64,000 bases of DNA from Streptococcus thermophilus (lineage in GTDB: Bacteria > Actinomycetota > Actinomycetes > Mycobacteriales > Mycobacteriaceae): contig UYIL01000003.1 of NCBI GenBank assembly GCA_900618065.1, positions 1,922,001-1,986,000 of the forward strand, in the 5' to 3' direction. The notes beneath the pieces were generated by a model. It saw nothing but the letters and a program-made list of their open reading frames with translations. It had not been told where the DNA came from and did no database searches. Position 1 is the stretch's first letter, and each line of letters begins with the position of its first letter. Below, piece by piece: positions 9,237 to 18,457 of this stretch. A program made the translations under genes and the position numbers.

Positions 9237-10799
9237 TTAGGTCCGGGGATACCGTTCCAAAATGCTGTTGGGTTCGTGGGTGGAAGGGGTTGTCCAGGAG
9301 CCGTCGATAAGCATTTGCTCTTTGCGCGCCTCCCAGAACGTCGCGTTGCGGATGCCCACTGCCTGCGGATCGAACTGGGGGTCCAGGCCCGCTTTTTTCT
9401 GGCGGCGGTAATCCCACAGGCACTTCAGTGCTGGGACTTGCAGGAAAAGTATGGCAACGATGTTCAGCCACGCCGTGACACCGACACCAATGTCGCCGAG
9501 CGCCCAGGCCGTGCCGGGGGTCGTGGTCGCACCAACCCACACGGACACGAGGATGAGGGCGCGCAGGAACCAGATGACCACGCTGCGAGCGGTGTCATTC
9601 TCAATCCACCGGTTGAGGTAGCTGAAGTTGACCTCTGCCATGTAGTAGTAAGCGACAATCGTGGTGAAGGCGAAGAAGAGAATGGCCAGCGCCACAAAGC
9701 TCGCGCCGAAGCCCGGGACGAACGAGTCCAGACCCGACTGGACGTAGCCAGGGCCGACTGCGACCGTCTCGGCGACCGCGCCGGAGTAACGGACGGGACC
9801 TTCTTCATCACCTTCGAACACGCGGTACATATCGGTGGAGATGATGATGAACGCGGTCGCGGAGCACACCAGCAGCGTATCGACGTACACGGCGAACGAC
9901 TGCACGAAGCCTTGCTTCGCCGGGTGGGAGACCTCAGCAGCCGCAGCCGACTGCGGGCCGGTGCCCTGGCCAGCCTCATTGGAATAAATACCGCGCTTGA
10001 CACCCCACAGGATGGCTGCGCCGAGCATGCCGGAAAACAGCGCCTCGCGGTCAAACGCGGAGCGGAAGATCAGGCTGAAGACCTCAGGGATCTGGGAAGC
10101 GTTGACGAACAAGATGACCACGGCGACCAGGATGTACAGCACCGCCATGAACGGCACCACCATGGATGCGAACCAGGCGATGCGCTTGACACCGCCGATG
10201 ATGATGACACCGAGCAGCACAACCATTATCAAAGCGGTCGCCCACGTGGGAACGCTCCACGCATTATCGACGGCTGCGGCCACACCGTTGGCCTGAACCC
10301 CCGGCAAGAAGTACGAGGTAGCCAGGATCATCATCACAGCAAAAAGAATGGCGTAGGCCAGCGCGAACGGACGGGCCTTGGTGTGGGAGTACGCCTTCTC
10401 GATGTAATAGGCCGGGCCGCCGCGGTACTCCCCCGTGTCGCGGTCCTTCTCCTTGTAGACCTGGGCCAGACAGCACTCGACGAAGGAGGTGGCCGAGCCC
10501 AGGAAGGCCACGAGCCACATCCAGAACACCGCGCCCGGGCCACCAAATGCGATCGCTGTGGCCACACCGGAAATGTTTCCCACACCGACGCGCCCGGCAA
10601 GGGAGACCATCAGCGACTGGAACGAAGAAATTCCCGATTCGGAGTCCTCCCCCGATCGAATTTGTTTAATCATGTCCGGCAGGCAACGCACCTGCAGGAA
10701 CAGCGTCACGGCTGTGAAGTACACGCCAGCACCTAGGCACAGGAACACGAGCGCATTCGACCAGATCAAGCCTTCGAGCGTGCTGATGAAATCTTCCAT
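9237..10799 (-). CDS. Sodium:alanine symporter family (AGCS) protein
   Basis: 520 residues, about eleven membrane helices. The family signature around GPGAVFWMWLVAFLGSATSF and the loop NEAGQGTGPQSAAAAEVSHP are present. Members take up alanine or glycine with sodium. GGGAGG sits five bases before ATG 10799. Placement directly upstream of an M20 amidohydrolase on the same strand suggests joint use of amino-acid conjugates; that link is inference. Confidence 0.93.
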   Translation of the reverse strand: MEDFISTLEGLIWSNALVFLCLGAGVYFTAVTLFLQVRCLPDMIKQIRSGEDSESGISSFQSLMVSLAGRVGVGNISGVATAIAFGGPGAVFWMWLVAFLGSATSFVECCLAQVYKEKDRDTGEYRGGPAYYIEKAYSHTKARPFALAYAILFAVMMILATSYFLPGVQANGVAAAVDNAWSVPTWATALIMVVLLGVIIIGGVKRIAWFASMVVPFMAVLYILVAVVILFVNASQIPEVFSLIFRSAFDREALFSGMLGAAILWGVKRGIYSNEAGQGTGPQSAAAAEVSHPAKQGFVQSFAVYVDTLLVCSATAFIIISTDMYRVFEGDEEGPVRYSGAVAETVAVGPGYVQSGLDSFVPGFGASFVALAILFFAFTTIVAYYYMAEVNFSYLNRWIENDTARSVVIWFLRALILVSVWVGATTTPGTAWALGDIGVGVTAWLNIVAILFLQVPALKCLWDYRRQKKAGLDPQFDPQAVGIRNATFWEARKEQMLIDGSWTTPSTHEPNSILERYPRT

Positions 10800-10832
10800 G
10801 GGGTCCTCCCACGTCGGTGAGTTCTTAAATAT

Positions 10833-10850
10833 TGGTCAAACTATAGACCA
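10833..10850 (-). promoter_or_regulatory. Possible promoter/operator of the symporter gene
   Basis: On the minus strand a TATAGT (-10-like) lies inside a short dyad, TGGTC and GACCA with an 8-base spacer, about 35 bases before the symporter start. No convincing -35 box was found, so this is tentative. Confidence 0.3.
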
Positions 10851-10926
10851 TGGGAAGCGCCAACTATGCACGCTTGCCCAGATTTTTCTCAGTCACCCCC
10901 AACTGAGCGCACACGCGTGTTCCGGG

Positions 10927-10950
10927 GCCTAAATGGCAATATATTTAGGC
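10927..10950. promoter_or_regulatory. 24-bp dyad upstream of the SGNH esterase
   Basis: GCCTAAAT (10927-10934) and its exact complement ATTTAGGC (10943-10950) with an 8-base spacer form an operator-like palindrome. The stretch beginning TTAGGCTAG overlaps its right half and resembles a DtxR box at 13 of 19 positions. The rest of 10800-11040 shows no gene. Confidence 0.35.
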
Positions 10951-11040
10951 TAGACTTCCCAAGCAGAGAAAACATACGCCACTCCTGTCACAGTTGTAAC
11001 AGGTGTGCCGCTTCTACCGCCGAGACGAAGTGAAGTAACC

Positions 11041-11901
11041 ATGAAACTACGCAACGCTCTTGCCGCAGTTGCCGCCTTTGCGGCAATCACCGCCCCGTCC
11101 ATCGCAGCGCCTGCCCACAGCCAGCCCGCTCTAGGTGCAGACATCGTGGCCTTCGGCGACTCCTTTGTGGCCAACCCCGACCAGTTCAAGAACTTCACTA
11201 GGGGCATCCCAGCAACCTCGATCCAAGAGTACGCCTGGGATTACCCCTCGAGGGAAGGCTGCCTGCAAGCGCCGAACAACTGGCCCCGCCAGCTCGCGAA
11301 GATTACCAGGCGCCATGTGGAGGACTGGTCGTGCTCGGGCGGAAACTCAACCACGCTGCTCCACCGCATCGACCGCGCCATTGCAAAAGGCGACCTCAAC
11401 CGAGGCACCACCACCGTTTTAATCTCCACCGGGTTCAACGACTACGCACCCATGAATGTCATCAACGGAGCGTCCGGCGACTTCCGGGACATCCAGAACG
11501 TCTATGTGCGCAATCTCCGCACAGCCGCCGGAAAGATCCGCCGCGTTGCCCCCAACGCCCGCATCATCATGCCCGGATTGCTCTCCATCTCCGAGCCCAC
11601 AGGTCTGCAGCGCATCTGCCTGATCAACGTGATCCCCAACATGCCCGGCGGCATTCCCCTTGGCCACCTGCAAGCGATGGAACTCGGCGCCCATGATGCC
11701 CAAAAGCGGGCGGCGCGCGAGATCGGCGCCACCTTCATCGACATCAAGAACGAATCGCGTGCCAACCACTCCTGTGCACCGGACAAGAACCGTTGGGTCG
11801 CTGGATTCATCGACACCACCACCGAGAACTACAACATGGCCTACCACCCCTCCCACGCTGGCTCGCGCTACGTGGCCAACCGCGTCAAGCAGGTGCTCTA
11901 G
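11041..11901 (+). CDS. Secreted SGNH/GDSL-type esterase
   Basis: 286 residues. A signal peptide (about 1-31, cleavage after the AHS/AQP-like region) precedes the SGNH block I IVAFGDSF with the nucleophile Ser. Block V is YHPSHAG near the C-terminus, with the catalytic Asp/His region. Related corynebacterial and mycobacterial enzymes act on lipids in the cell envelope or outside it. ATG 11041 is preferred over an upstream start at 11005 because the signal sequence begins MKLRNALAAVAAF. Cysteine pairs in the mature protein fit an exported enzyme. Confidence 0.88.
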   Translation: MKLRNALAAVAAFAAITAPSIAAPAHSQPALGADIVAFGDSFVANPDQFKNFTRGIPATSIQEYAWDYPSREGCLQAPNNWPRQLAKITRRHVEDWSCSGGNSTTLLHRIDRAIAKGDLNRGTTTVLISTGFNDYAPMNVINGASGDFRDIQNVYVRNLRTAAGKIRRVAPNARIIMPGLLSISEPTGLQRICLINVIPNMPGGIPLGHLQAMELGAHDAQKRAAREIGATFIDIKNESRANHSCAPDKNRWVAGFIDTTTENYNMAYHPSHAGSRYVANRVKQVL

Positions 11902-11991
11902 CACCCGCGGGGAGCATTTTTCGTACGCCGGAACAGCGAGATGGCCTGACTCCGATGCGATGTCGGAATCAGACCCGTGGCCGTTGATCGG

Positions 11992-13803
11992 CTAGTTGGC
12001 CGGAGCCGGTGCAGCGGGCTGCTTCGGAACGCACTGGGTCAACGTGGTCACCAAGCCAGCGAGCGCAAAAGCACCAGTGAAACCGCCGACACCCGCGGCG
12101 AACTGCTCCTCCGGGATGTTCAGGGCCGGGCCAGCATTGGCAGCTGCTGCCTTCAGGCGATCCTGGATCGGCTCAAGCCCCGGGACACGCACAACGTTCA
12201 GCAACAGAACCGGAACGAGCAAAGCCAGCGGCACACCGAAGCCGATCAGCGACGCCTTGCACTTGTCGTTCATCTGGCTGGAGCCGCCGGCGGCGCCAGT
12301 ACCGCCGTCCTTGTTCTTGCTGCTTCCTCCGCCGCCAGCGCCGAACAGTCCTTCCGGAAGAACGTTGACTGGGACATCCGCCTTAGCGGTGTTGTCGCGG
12401 ACGTTGTCCCTGACCTCAACCTTGGTGTCAACAGTCGCCTCGGCCTTATTGTCCTTGCCATTTTCCTTGACGTTTTCCTTCACGTTGTCTTTGACATTGT
12501 CCTTGAAGTTGTCGTGGACCTCGGCTTCGGCCTTGTTGTCGCGGACGTTATCGCGCACGTTGTCTTTGACCTCGACATTGGCTTCCGCCTTGTTGTCGCG
12601 GACGTTGTCTTTAATCTCAACGTGGATCGGGTTGTCACGGATCTCGACGAGCGGGCCGAGCTTCAGACCGCCACCGCCGCCTTCGCCTCCACCGCCACCG
12701 AGGACACCGCCAATAAGCCCGGGGAGCACGGAACCAAGCAAGCTACCAAGTACGCCAAGCGCGGCAGTGCCAGCGGCAGAGGCTTTCGGCGGCGTCGCGG
12801 CGAGGCGAACGGTCTTCTTCTCGGTATGACCGCCCTTCTTGATGGTCACCGGAATATCGATGTCAGCGGGCTTGTCACCAGTGAAAGTGCCAGGGGCGGT
12901 GACGCGGATGACACCGCCTTCGTTCTTCACTTCCCAACCGAGCGGCGCAATGCCGTCCTTTGCGACGACCGCATCCGCGGGAACGTTGAGGCCCTCGACG
13001 TTCTGTGAGCCGGTTTCGGAAAAGTCGACCGGCTTGCGGGGGTTGAAATCGCCAAGGCCCCCAACCCAGCTGTCGTCTCCCTTGTTCACCACGTTGACCT
13101 TCAGGGTCGTGGTGAATGCATCGCCTTCAGCAGGTGTGACCCTCACCGGAATGTCGACATTGCCGTCCTTAAAAGCGGCAGCGCTCGTTGGGCGGATGAG
13201 AACGAGGGAGCCGCCGGCGTTGCGGAAGGTCCAGTTGAATGCTGTCTTCGTCGTCGGCTCGACTTTGACAGCAGGATCGACCTTGAGGCCCTCAATCGTT
13301 GCCTCGTTCTTGTCCCAGATATTCCCAGTGGTGTAGCGGTCGTTGAACTTGTCCTTCAGCCCGGAGTTGTCCACCGGAACTACCGGGTTCGGATCCTCAT
13401 CGACGACCTTAACCTTGAGAGTGGTGGTGAAAGCCTTACCGCCAGCAGGGTTGACTTTGACCGGAATGTCCACATCGCCCGTCTTGAACGCCGTACTGCT
13501 CTGCGGACGAATGAGGATCAAGGTCCCGTTCTCGTTGCGGAATTTCCAGTTGAAGATCGTGTTCGTGGTCGGTTCGACTTTGTCGCCTTGCTCAAGGGTG
13601 AGTCCTTGAACTTCAGCTTCCTTCGAGCCAAAGAAGTTGGCCGTGGTGTAGCGATCATTGAACTGATCAGCAGCAGCGGCGGCAGCGGCCGGCAAAACAC
13701 TCTCAGCGACGCCCGGGGTGACGGTGGTCAGCGGGGCGATCAATGCGATGGATAGCGCACCTGCGGCGATGGCGGTGCGGCGGGACCGGATCGAAGAAGC
13801 CAT
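11992..13803 (-). CDS. Surface protein with Ig-like repeats and a KDN/RDN repeat region
   Basis: 603 residues. Signal peptide at about 1-33. Two near-identical beta-sandwich type repeats follow (about 47-135 and 151-240), each opening FNDRYTT and containing RNxxGxLxLIRP and TTTLKV. A third related domain spans about 262-334. Residues 345-370 are Gly/Leu-rich and hydrophobic. Residues 388-477 are a charged run of repeated KDN, RDN, KEN and NKAEA units. After a Gly/Ser linker come two C-terminal hydrophobic segments (about 518-537 and 569-590). The architecture suggests a cell-envelope stalk or adhesin, but there is no LPxTG sorting motif. Function is unknown. Confidence 0.85.
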   Translation of the reverse strand: MASSIRSRRTAIAAGALSIALIAPLTTVTPGVAESVLPAAAAAAADQFNDRYTTANFFGSKEAEVQGLTLEQGDKVEPTTNTIFNWKFRNENGTLILIRPQSSTAFKTGDVDIPVKVNPAGGKAFTTTLKVKVVDEDPNPVVPVDNSGLKDKFNDRYTTGNIWDKNEATIEGLKVDPAVKVEPTTKTAFNWTFRNAGGSLVLIRPTSAAAFKDGNVDIPVRVTPAEGDAFTTTLKVNVVNKGDDSWVGGLGDFNPRKPVDFSETGSQNVEGLNVPADAVVAKDGIAPLGWEVKNEGGVIRVTAPGTFTGDKPADIDIPVTIKKGGHTEKKTVRLAATPPKASAAGTAALGVLGSLLGSVLPGLIGGVLGGGGGEGGGGGLKLGPLVEIRDNPIHVEIKDNVRDNKAEANVEVKDNVRDNVRDNKAEAEVHDNFKDNVKDNVKENVKENGKDNKAEATVDTKVEVRDNVRDNTAKADVPVNVLPEGLFGAGGGGSSKNKDGGTGAAGGSSQMNDKCKASLIGFGVPLALLVPVLLLNVVRVPGLEPIQDRLKAAAANAGPALNIPEEQFAAGVGGFTGAFALAGLVTTLTQCVPKQPAAPAPAN

Positions 13804-13946
13804 GGAGAATCCTTTATGAACGATGGGAAAACGCTTGTGCGTGCGTGCAGATTACATGATGCATTTACATTTTCTAGGGAAATGAACCGGAAAGTTAAAA
13901 CAGGGGCACCCGTGCCCAGAAGCACTTCGCGTTTAGGCTGGAAGAC

Positions 13947-15200
13947 ATGGTCTCCCCCGCCCCGCAGCCCCTCGCACTTGTCTGGTTCCGCGACGACCTC
14001 CGGCTCACGGATAACGCCGCCCTCACATGGGCATCGCAGCACGGCCATGTGGTCGGGTTGTTCATTTTCGAGGAGATCGATGCCGCTCGCCCACTGGGTG
14101 CCGCAGAGGCGTGGTGGCAGCGTGAAAGCGTCCGCAAACTGCACGCTGATCTGGCGCAACACGGTGTCAATCTGATCATCGCGCATGGTGATCCCCGCGA
14201 GATTGTGCCGAAGATCGCCGCCGAGCAGGGCGCCACCGCCGTGACATGGAACCGCCGCTACCACCTCCCCTTCCGCGATGTCGATGCACAACTCAAGCGC
14301 ACACTGGCGGAAACGTGCGAGGTCACCTCTCACCCCGGCTACCTGCTCAACGAACCGTGGACTGTCCAGACAGGTAGCGGCACCCCGTTTCGGGTGTTCA
14401 CGCCGTATGGTAAGGCGTCGCAAAGCATGCTTATCGACGCTCCACCCCCCCTCCCCATCCCCCACCTCCACGGAACTAGCGGGATTGGCGATGCACCGAC
14501 CTTCGATGAACCGTTCTGGGCAGCAGAAACCCTAGCCAAGCACTGCACTACCGGCGAGGCGCAGGCGCAGCAGAAGTTCCGTGACTTTCTCGAGGGCCTT
14601 GCGGGCACGAGCTACAAGGACAACAACGACATCCCCTCGGCTGATGCGACGTCAGGCCTGTCGGCGCACCTGCGCTTCGGGGAGATCAGCCCCGCGCAGG
14701 TGTGGGCTGAAACAGCCGCGTTTGCTGACGCGAACCACACTGTCGCGGCAGACGCCTGGGCGTTTTTGCGCCAGCTGCTGTGGCGCGATTTCGCGTGGCA
14801 CCGGCTCTACTACATTCCCACTTTGGCCACGCACAATGTCCGCGAGCAGTTCAACGCATTCCCCTGGGTGTGGACGGACAAGGCGGTCCCCGGCTCCACC
14901 CCCAAAGCCTTCGCCCACCCCGAGATGGTGCCGAACGACCCCGATGAGGCCCAGCACCTAGGCGAACTCGCCCAGTGGCAGAAGGGCGAGACCGGGATCC
15001 CCATGGTCGACGCGGGAATGCGCGAATTGTGGGTCACCGGGACGATGCACAACCGGGCGCGGATGGTCGCCGGCAGCTGGCTGACAAAGAACCTCGGCAT
15101 CCATTGGCGCCACGGCACTCCGATGTACCCGGAACCGATAGTCGACGTGAAAGAGTCGCGCAAGATCGCACTGGCGGCGTACGACGATGTGAAGAACTAG
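13947..15200 (+). CDS. phr: Deoxyribodipyrimidine photo-lyase
   Basis: 417 residues. The N-terminal antenna domain begins LVWFRDDLRLTDNAALTW. The FAD-binding helical domain holds LRFGEISPAQVW, the tryptophan-rich RQLLWRDFAWH and the C-terminal NRARMVAGSWLTKNLGIHW block. It repairs cyclobutane pyrimidine dimers with light. It is divergent from the surface-protein gene, with 143 bases between them, and convergent with the cutinase-like gene, ending right at its stop. Confidence 0.95.
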   Translation: MVSPAPQPLALVWFRDDLRLTDNAALTWASQHGHVVGLFIFEEIDAARPLGAAEAWWQRESVRKLHADLAQHGVNLIIAHGDPREIVPKIAAEQGATAVTWNRRYHLPFRDVDAQLKRTLAETCEVTSHPGYLLNEPWTVQTGSGTPFRVFTPYGKASQSMLIDAPPPLPIPHLHGTSGIGDAPTFDEPFWAAETLAKHCTTGEAQAQQKFRDFLEGLAGTSYKDNNDIPSADATSGLSAHLRFGEISPAQVWAETAAFADANHTVAADAWAFLRQLLWRDFAWHRLYYIPTLATHNVREQFNAFPWVWTDKAVPGSTPKAFAHPEMVPNDPDEAQHLGELAQWQKGETGIPMVDAGMRELWVTGTMHNRARMVAGSWLTKNLGIHWRHGTPMYPEPIVDVKESRKIALAAYDDVKN

Positions 15201-16046
15201 CTAACGGGCGGCGACAATCCAGTTCGCGGCCTCACCGTAAGAGACCTCGCCGTACTGGCCGTGGTTGTAGACACTCAGCAACAGTGGCAGCGTCGTCGGT
15301 GAGCGCATCGCAACGATCGCCGCGAGCTCAGTGATCGGCACCTGGCCGCGGAGAGTAGCAACGCGGAGCATGGGGTCAACGTGGCGGCGCCATTCGTCCG
15401 GAAGCGAGCAGATCGGGTCGTCGGGGCGGCAAATGTCCAGTACCCGCGGGCCCAATTCGCCGTAACCGCCCGGCAACATTTCCAACGCACCCTTATCGGA
15501 CGCTGTCGCGCCGGCGCGGAAGTGGCCGCCGTTGTCGGCCAGGTGCGGGTTGGAGATCAAAGCCGCTGAACGGAACTTCTCCTTGCGGATCGGCCCGCGG
15601 TCGTGCGCAATGTTGTTAATCAGCTGCGCACCAATGCCGGCACCTTCCGAGAAACCGGTGATGCTGAAGGTCGCGTTCGGGCACATGCGGGAGAGTCGAC
15701 GCATCGTCCCAGAAGCCTCCCTGTACCCCGCACGCGAGGAATCCGAGTAGGTCATCAGCGTGAACGGCACCGCCGGGTACGTGATCCATACCGGCTGCGT
15801 CGCACCACCCGTGCGTTGGTGCACGCGCTGTGCCACTGGAGTCACCTTCGGGCCAACGGGAGCCTTCTCCGGGAGAAACGAGGCCGTGTTGGCGCCGCCA
15901 GGAATGGTGATGAGGAACTCGCGTGAGCACGTGGTCACATTGGGCGACTCCAGCATGGAGCGTAGATCTTGGGCGTTCGCTTGCGCCACGCCAGTTGAGA
16001 TAAACCCAAGCGCGACAGCGACCGCCGCAATCTTCTTCAGCAACAT
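15201..16046 (-). CDS. Secreted cutinase-family (Culp-like) esterase
   Basis: 281 residues with an N-terminal signal peptide (about 1-25, ending near AQANAQ). The alpha/beta-hydrolase nucleophile elbow is GFSEGAG (Ser about residue 131), followed by the Asp-containing DICRPDDPICSLPDEW and a His-bearing HVDPML region. Mycobacteriales cutinase-like proteins hydrolyse esters of lipids or polysorbates at the cell surface. The substrate is unknown here. Confidence 0.85.
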   Translation of the reverse strand: MLLKKIAAVAVALGFISTGVAQANAQDLRSMLESPNVTTCSREFLITIPGGANTASFLPEKAPVGPKVTPVAQRVHQRTGGATQPVWITYPAVPFTLMTYSDSSRAGYREASGTMRRLSRMCPNATFSITGFSEGAGIGAQLINNIAHDRGPIRKEKFRSAALISNPHLADNGGHFRAGATASDKGALEMLPGGYGELGPRVLDICRPDDPICSLPDEWRRHVDPMLRVATLRGQVPITELAAIVAMRSPTTLPLLLSVYNHGQYGEVSYGEAANWIVAAR

Positions 16047-16193
16047 TCTCTTTTCCTCGCGCCCCGAAAGGCATTAGTTTCCGCGTAAAGACTCACTCAG
16101 AATAGAGCACCCTAAGGCAAACTCCCAACAGGAAACGGCCAGCCTGCTCTCAGCGCAGTTTCGTCGGGGACACCTGCAGGGTACACTGCCCGC

Positions 16194-16547
16194 ATGCGCA
16201 AAACCATCGTGACTAAAGCCGTCTCCGTCGCCACCGCCGCCGCTTTGACCCTGGGAGCATTCCCCGCTGCAGCTGGCGCTTCGCAGAAAATCGAGCAGAG
16301 TTCCAAGGCTGTCGGCAAAGGTATCGAGGAAGCTTTCGACACCGACAACTCGTCTCTGGGTGGCAATCCCAGCGCCGAAGATGTTTTCGGGATGGCCATC
16401 CAGCCTTTCAAGGACATGTCTTCGGACGACACCGCGACGAGCTCCAAGGGCTTCACCCAGGCCATCATCAACTACGTCATCATCGCCGCCGGCATCACCA
16501 TCATTGGCCAAATCATTCAGCTGGTCATGGCTAACATGCCGCGCTAG
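16194..16547 (+). CDS. Small exported protein with C-terminal helix
   Basis: 117 residues. A signal peptide (about 1-29, AxA-type cleavage near AGAS) precedes a short polar stretch of about 55 residues. A hydrophobic helix (about 89-112, AIINYVIIAAGITIIGQIIQ) lies close to the C-terminus. No motif is recognised. It is divergent from the cutinase-like gene and upstream of the ABC transporter operon. Confidence 0.65.
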   Translation: MRKTIVTKAVSVATAAALTLGAFPAAAGASQKIEQSSKAVGKGIEEAFDTDNSSLGGNPSAEDVFGMAIQPFKDMSSDDTATSSKGFTQAIINYVIIAAGITIIGQIIQLVMANMPR

Positions 16548-16592
16548 ACCGCAGCAACGCTCAATCCCGAGAGGGAGAAAGCAAAGACCGAG

Positions 16593-16626
16593 GCATACAA
16601 TTTCTTCACTCGAAGGCATTGTATGC
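16593..16626 (+). promoter_or_regulatory. Inverted repeat just before the ABC operon
   Basis: GCATACAAT (16593-16601) and its exact complement ATTGTATGC (16618-16626) enclose 16 bases containing the GAAGG ribosome-site candidate (16612-16616). TACAAT in the left arm also fits a -10 box. The repeat ends 7 bases before ATG 16634, so it could be an operator or a leader hairpin. Confidence 0.5.
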
Positions 16627-16633
16627 TTCTTCT

Positions 16634-17533
16634 ATGTTCAAACCTTTCAAGGTGGCAGCCTGCGCGGCCAGCATTGCGTCGATAAGCATGCTCGCTGGTT
16701 GCGTGACCAACGTCGAGGGCGGACACCCTGACGGTTGGGAGCAGATCACGCCGGATGAGGTTCCCGAGATCGCCGCAATGGTGCCTGAAGATATACAGGC
16801 ATCCGGCACCCTAACAATCGGTACCAACCCCCCGTTCGCTCCTTTTGAGTTCAAGGACTCGCAAGGGCGGATCATTGGTCTGGAAATGGATCTCGGCCAT
16901 GCGCTAGCCAGTGTCATGGGCTTAGAGTTTCAAGCTCAGGAACAGGATTTCTCCATGATCCTGCCCGCGGTTCAGGCTGGAACTCTCGATGCCGGCATGT
17001 CGGGATTTACTGACACGGAGGAACGGCGCGAGAACTTCGAATTCGTCAACTTCCTCTACGCCGGCATCCAGTGGGCATCCCAGCCCGGCAGCGATGTCGA
17101 TCCAGAGAATCCCTGCGGGCTCACCGTTGCGGTGCAGCGCACGACGGTGTCCGAAACGGATGACGTCCGCCCCAAAGCTGAACAATGTGAGGCAGACGGC
17201 AACCCGATCACGATCCTGTCCTACGACACCTCCGACAATGCTGCGTTGGCTGCACTAGTGGGGCGTGCAGACGCGATCAGCGCTGACTCACCGGTGACAG
17301 CCTGGGCCGTTGAACGCTCGGACGGCCAGCTCAAACTCATCGGCGAGATGTTCGACGCCGCACCCTACGGCATTGCAGTGCCAAAGGACTCGCCGCTGGC
17401 AGATGCGCTCGCCGCTGCCATGCAACACCTCATTGACACCGGCGAGTACCAGCGCATCCTGAAACAGTGGAATGTGGAAACCGGCCTGTTGGATGAGGCC
17501 CTGATCAACGAGCAGCCAGTGGGAGGACACTAA
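16634..17533 (+). CDS. Amino-acid ABC transporter substrate-binding lipoprotein
   Basis: 299 residues from ATG 16634. A signal with lipobox LAGC (Cys at about 24) anchors it outside the membrane. The solute-binding family 3 fold is seen from TLTIGTNPPFAPFEF through the helix of LEMDLGHALASVMG, ending near residue 290. Family members bind glutamate, glutamine, arginine or cystine; the ligand is not determined. A TTG at 16619 is an alternative start, but it sits only two bases after GAAGG. The stop overlaps the permease ATG (TAATG). Confidence 0.9.
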   Translation: MFKPFKVAACAASIASISMLAGCVTNVEGGHPDGWEQITPDEVPEIAAMVPEDIQASGTLTIGTNPPFAPFEFKDSQGRIIGLEMDLGHALASVMGLEFQAQEQDFSMILPAVQAGTLDAGMSGFTDTEERRENFEFVNFLYAGIQWASQPGSDVDPENPCGLTVAVQRTTVSETDDVRPKAEQCEADGNPITILSYDTSDNAALAALVGRADAISADSPVTAWAVERSDGQLKLIGEMFDAAPYGIAVPKDSPLADALAAAMQHLIDTGEYQRILKQWNVETGLLDEALINEQPVGGH

Positions 17534-18450
17534 TGGCTCAACGCAACGAACGCCCACAACGCATCGAGGCTAAACCGCTGCGCCACCCGGGACGGTGGAT
17601 CGCCGCGGTCATCCTGCTGGCGCTCTTCGCTTTGTTCGTCTTCGACGCCGCGCGCCGCGAAGCTTACGGCTGGGACACCTACTTCGCGTACCTCTTTGAC
17701 AGCCGCATCCTCAGCGCCGCCGGCCACACCCTCGCACTAACGGTGCTGGCCATGATCATCGGTGTCGCGCTCGGTGTGATCCTGGCGGTCATGCGCATGT
17801 CACCGAACCCCGTGTTCAAATCGATTGCGTGGCTGTACCTGTGGGTGTTCCGCGGCACCCCGGTCTACGTCCAGCTGGTGTTTTGGGGACTACTCGGAGC
17901 CATCTACCAGTCCGTCAACCTCGGGTTCACGGAGATCTCCATGGAGGCACTGACGTCTTCCGCTTTCGCTCTCGCCGTGCTCGGCCTGGGCCTCAACGAA
18001 GCTGGTTACATGGCCGAGATCGTCCGTTCCGGTGTGAACTCGGTCCCGGAAGGTCAGATCGAGGCGTCGAAAGCTTTGGGCATGGGCTGGGGCATGACCA
18101 TGCGCCGCACCGTGTTGCCGCAGGCGATGCGCATCATCATCCCGCCCACCGGCAACGAGTTCATCTCCCTGCTGAAGACCTCCTCCCTCGTGGTCGCAGT
18201 CCCCTACTCGCTCGAGCTCTACGGCCGCAGCCAGGATATCGCCGCCGCGCTCTTCGAACCGGTGCCGATGCTGCTGGTCGCCGCCACCTGGTACCTGGTG
18301 ATCACCTCGATCCTCATGGTCGGCCAGTACTACCTGGAGCGATACTTCGACCGCGGTGTCACCCGCGAACTCACAGCCCGCCAGCTCGCAGCGCTGACTG
18401 ACGCTGAAGGCAAAACACCCCACAACGTCACCGTCATCGAGGAAAGGTAG
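17533..18450 (+). CDS. Amino-acid ABC transporter permease
   Basis: 305 residues. After a polar N-terminus, one helix (about 20-38) precedes a HisM-type permease domain with the EAA loop [19 protein letters not shown] conserved C-terminal run follows: [18 protein letters not shown]. It forms the membrane channel of the importer. A single permease gene implies a homodimer. Its start overlaps the stop of the binding-protein gene by one base, so translation is probably coupled. Confidence 0.93.
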   Translation: MAQRNERPQRIEAKPLRHPGRWIAAVILLALFALFVFDAARREAYGWDTYFAYLFDSRILSAAGHTLALTVLAMIIGVALGVILAVMRMSPNPVFKSIAWLYLWVFRGTPVYVQLVFWGLLGAIYQSVNLGFTEISMEALTSSAFALAVLGLGLNEAGYMAEIVRSGVNSVPEGQIEASKALGMGWGMTMRRTVLPQAMRIIIPPTGNEFISLLKTSSLVVAVPYSLELYGRSQDIAAALFEPVPMLLVAATWYLVITSILMVGQYYLERYFDRGVTRELTARQLAALTDAEGKTPHNVTVIEER

Positions 18451-18457
18451 GAAGCTC

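Noticed and set aside
12380..12620. CRISPR-like regular repeats
   Set aside because: The periodic bases encode the KDN/RDN peptide repeats in frame; there are no conserved spacers or cas genes.
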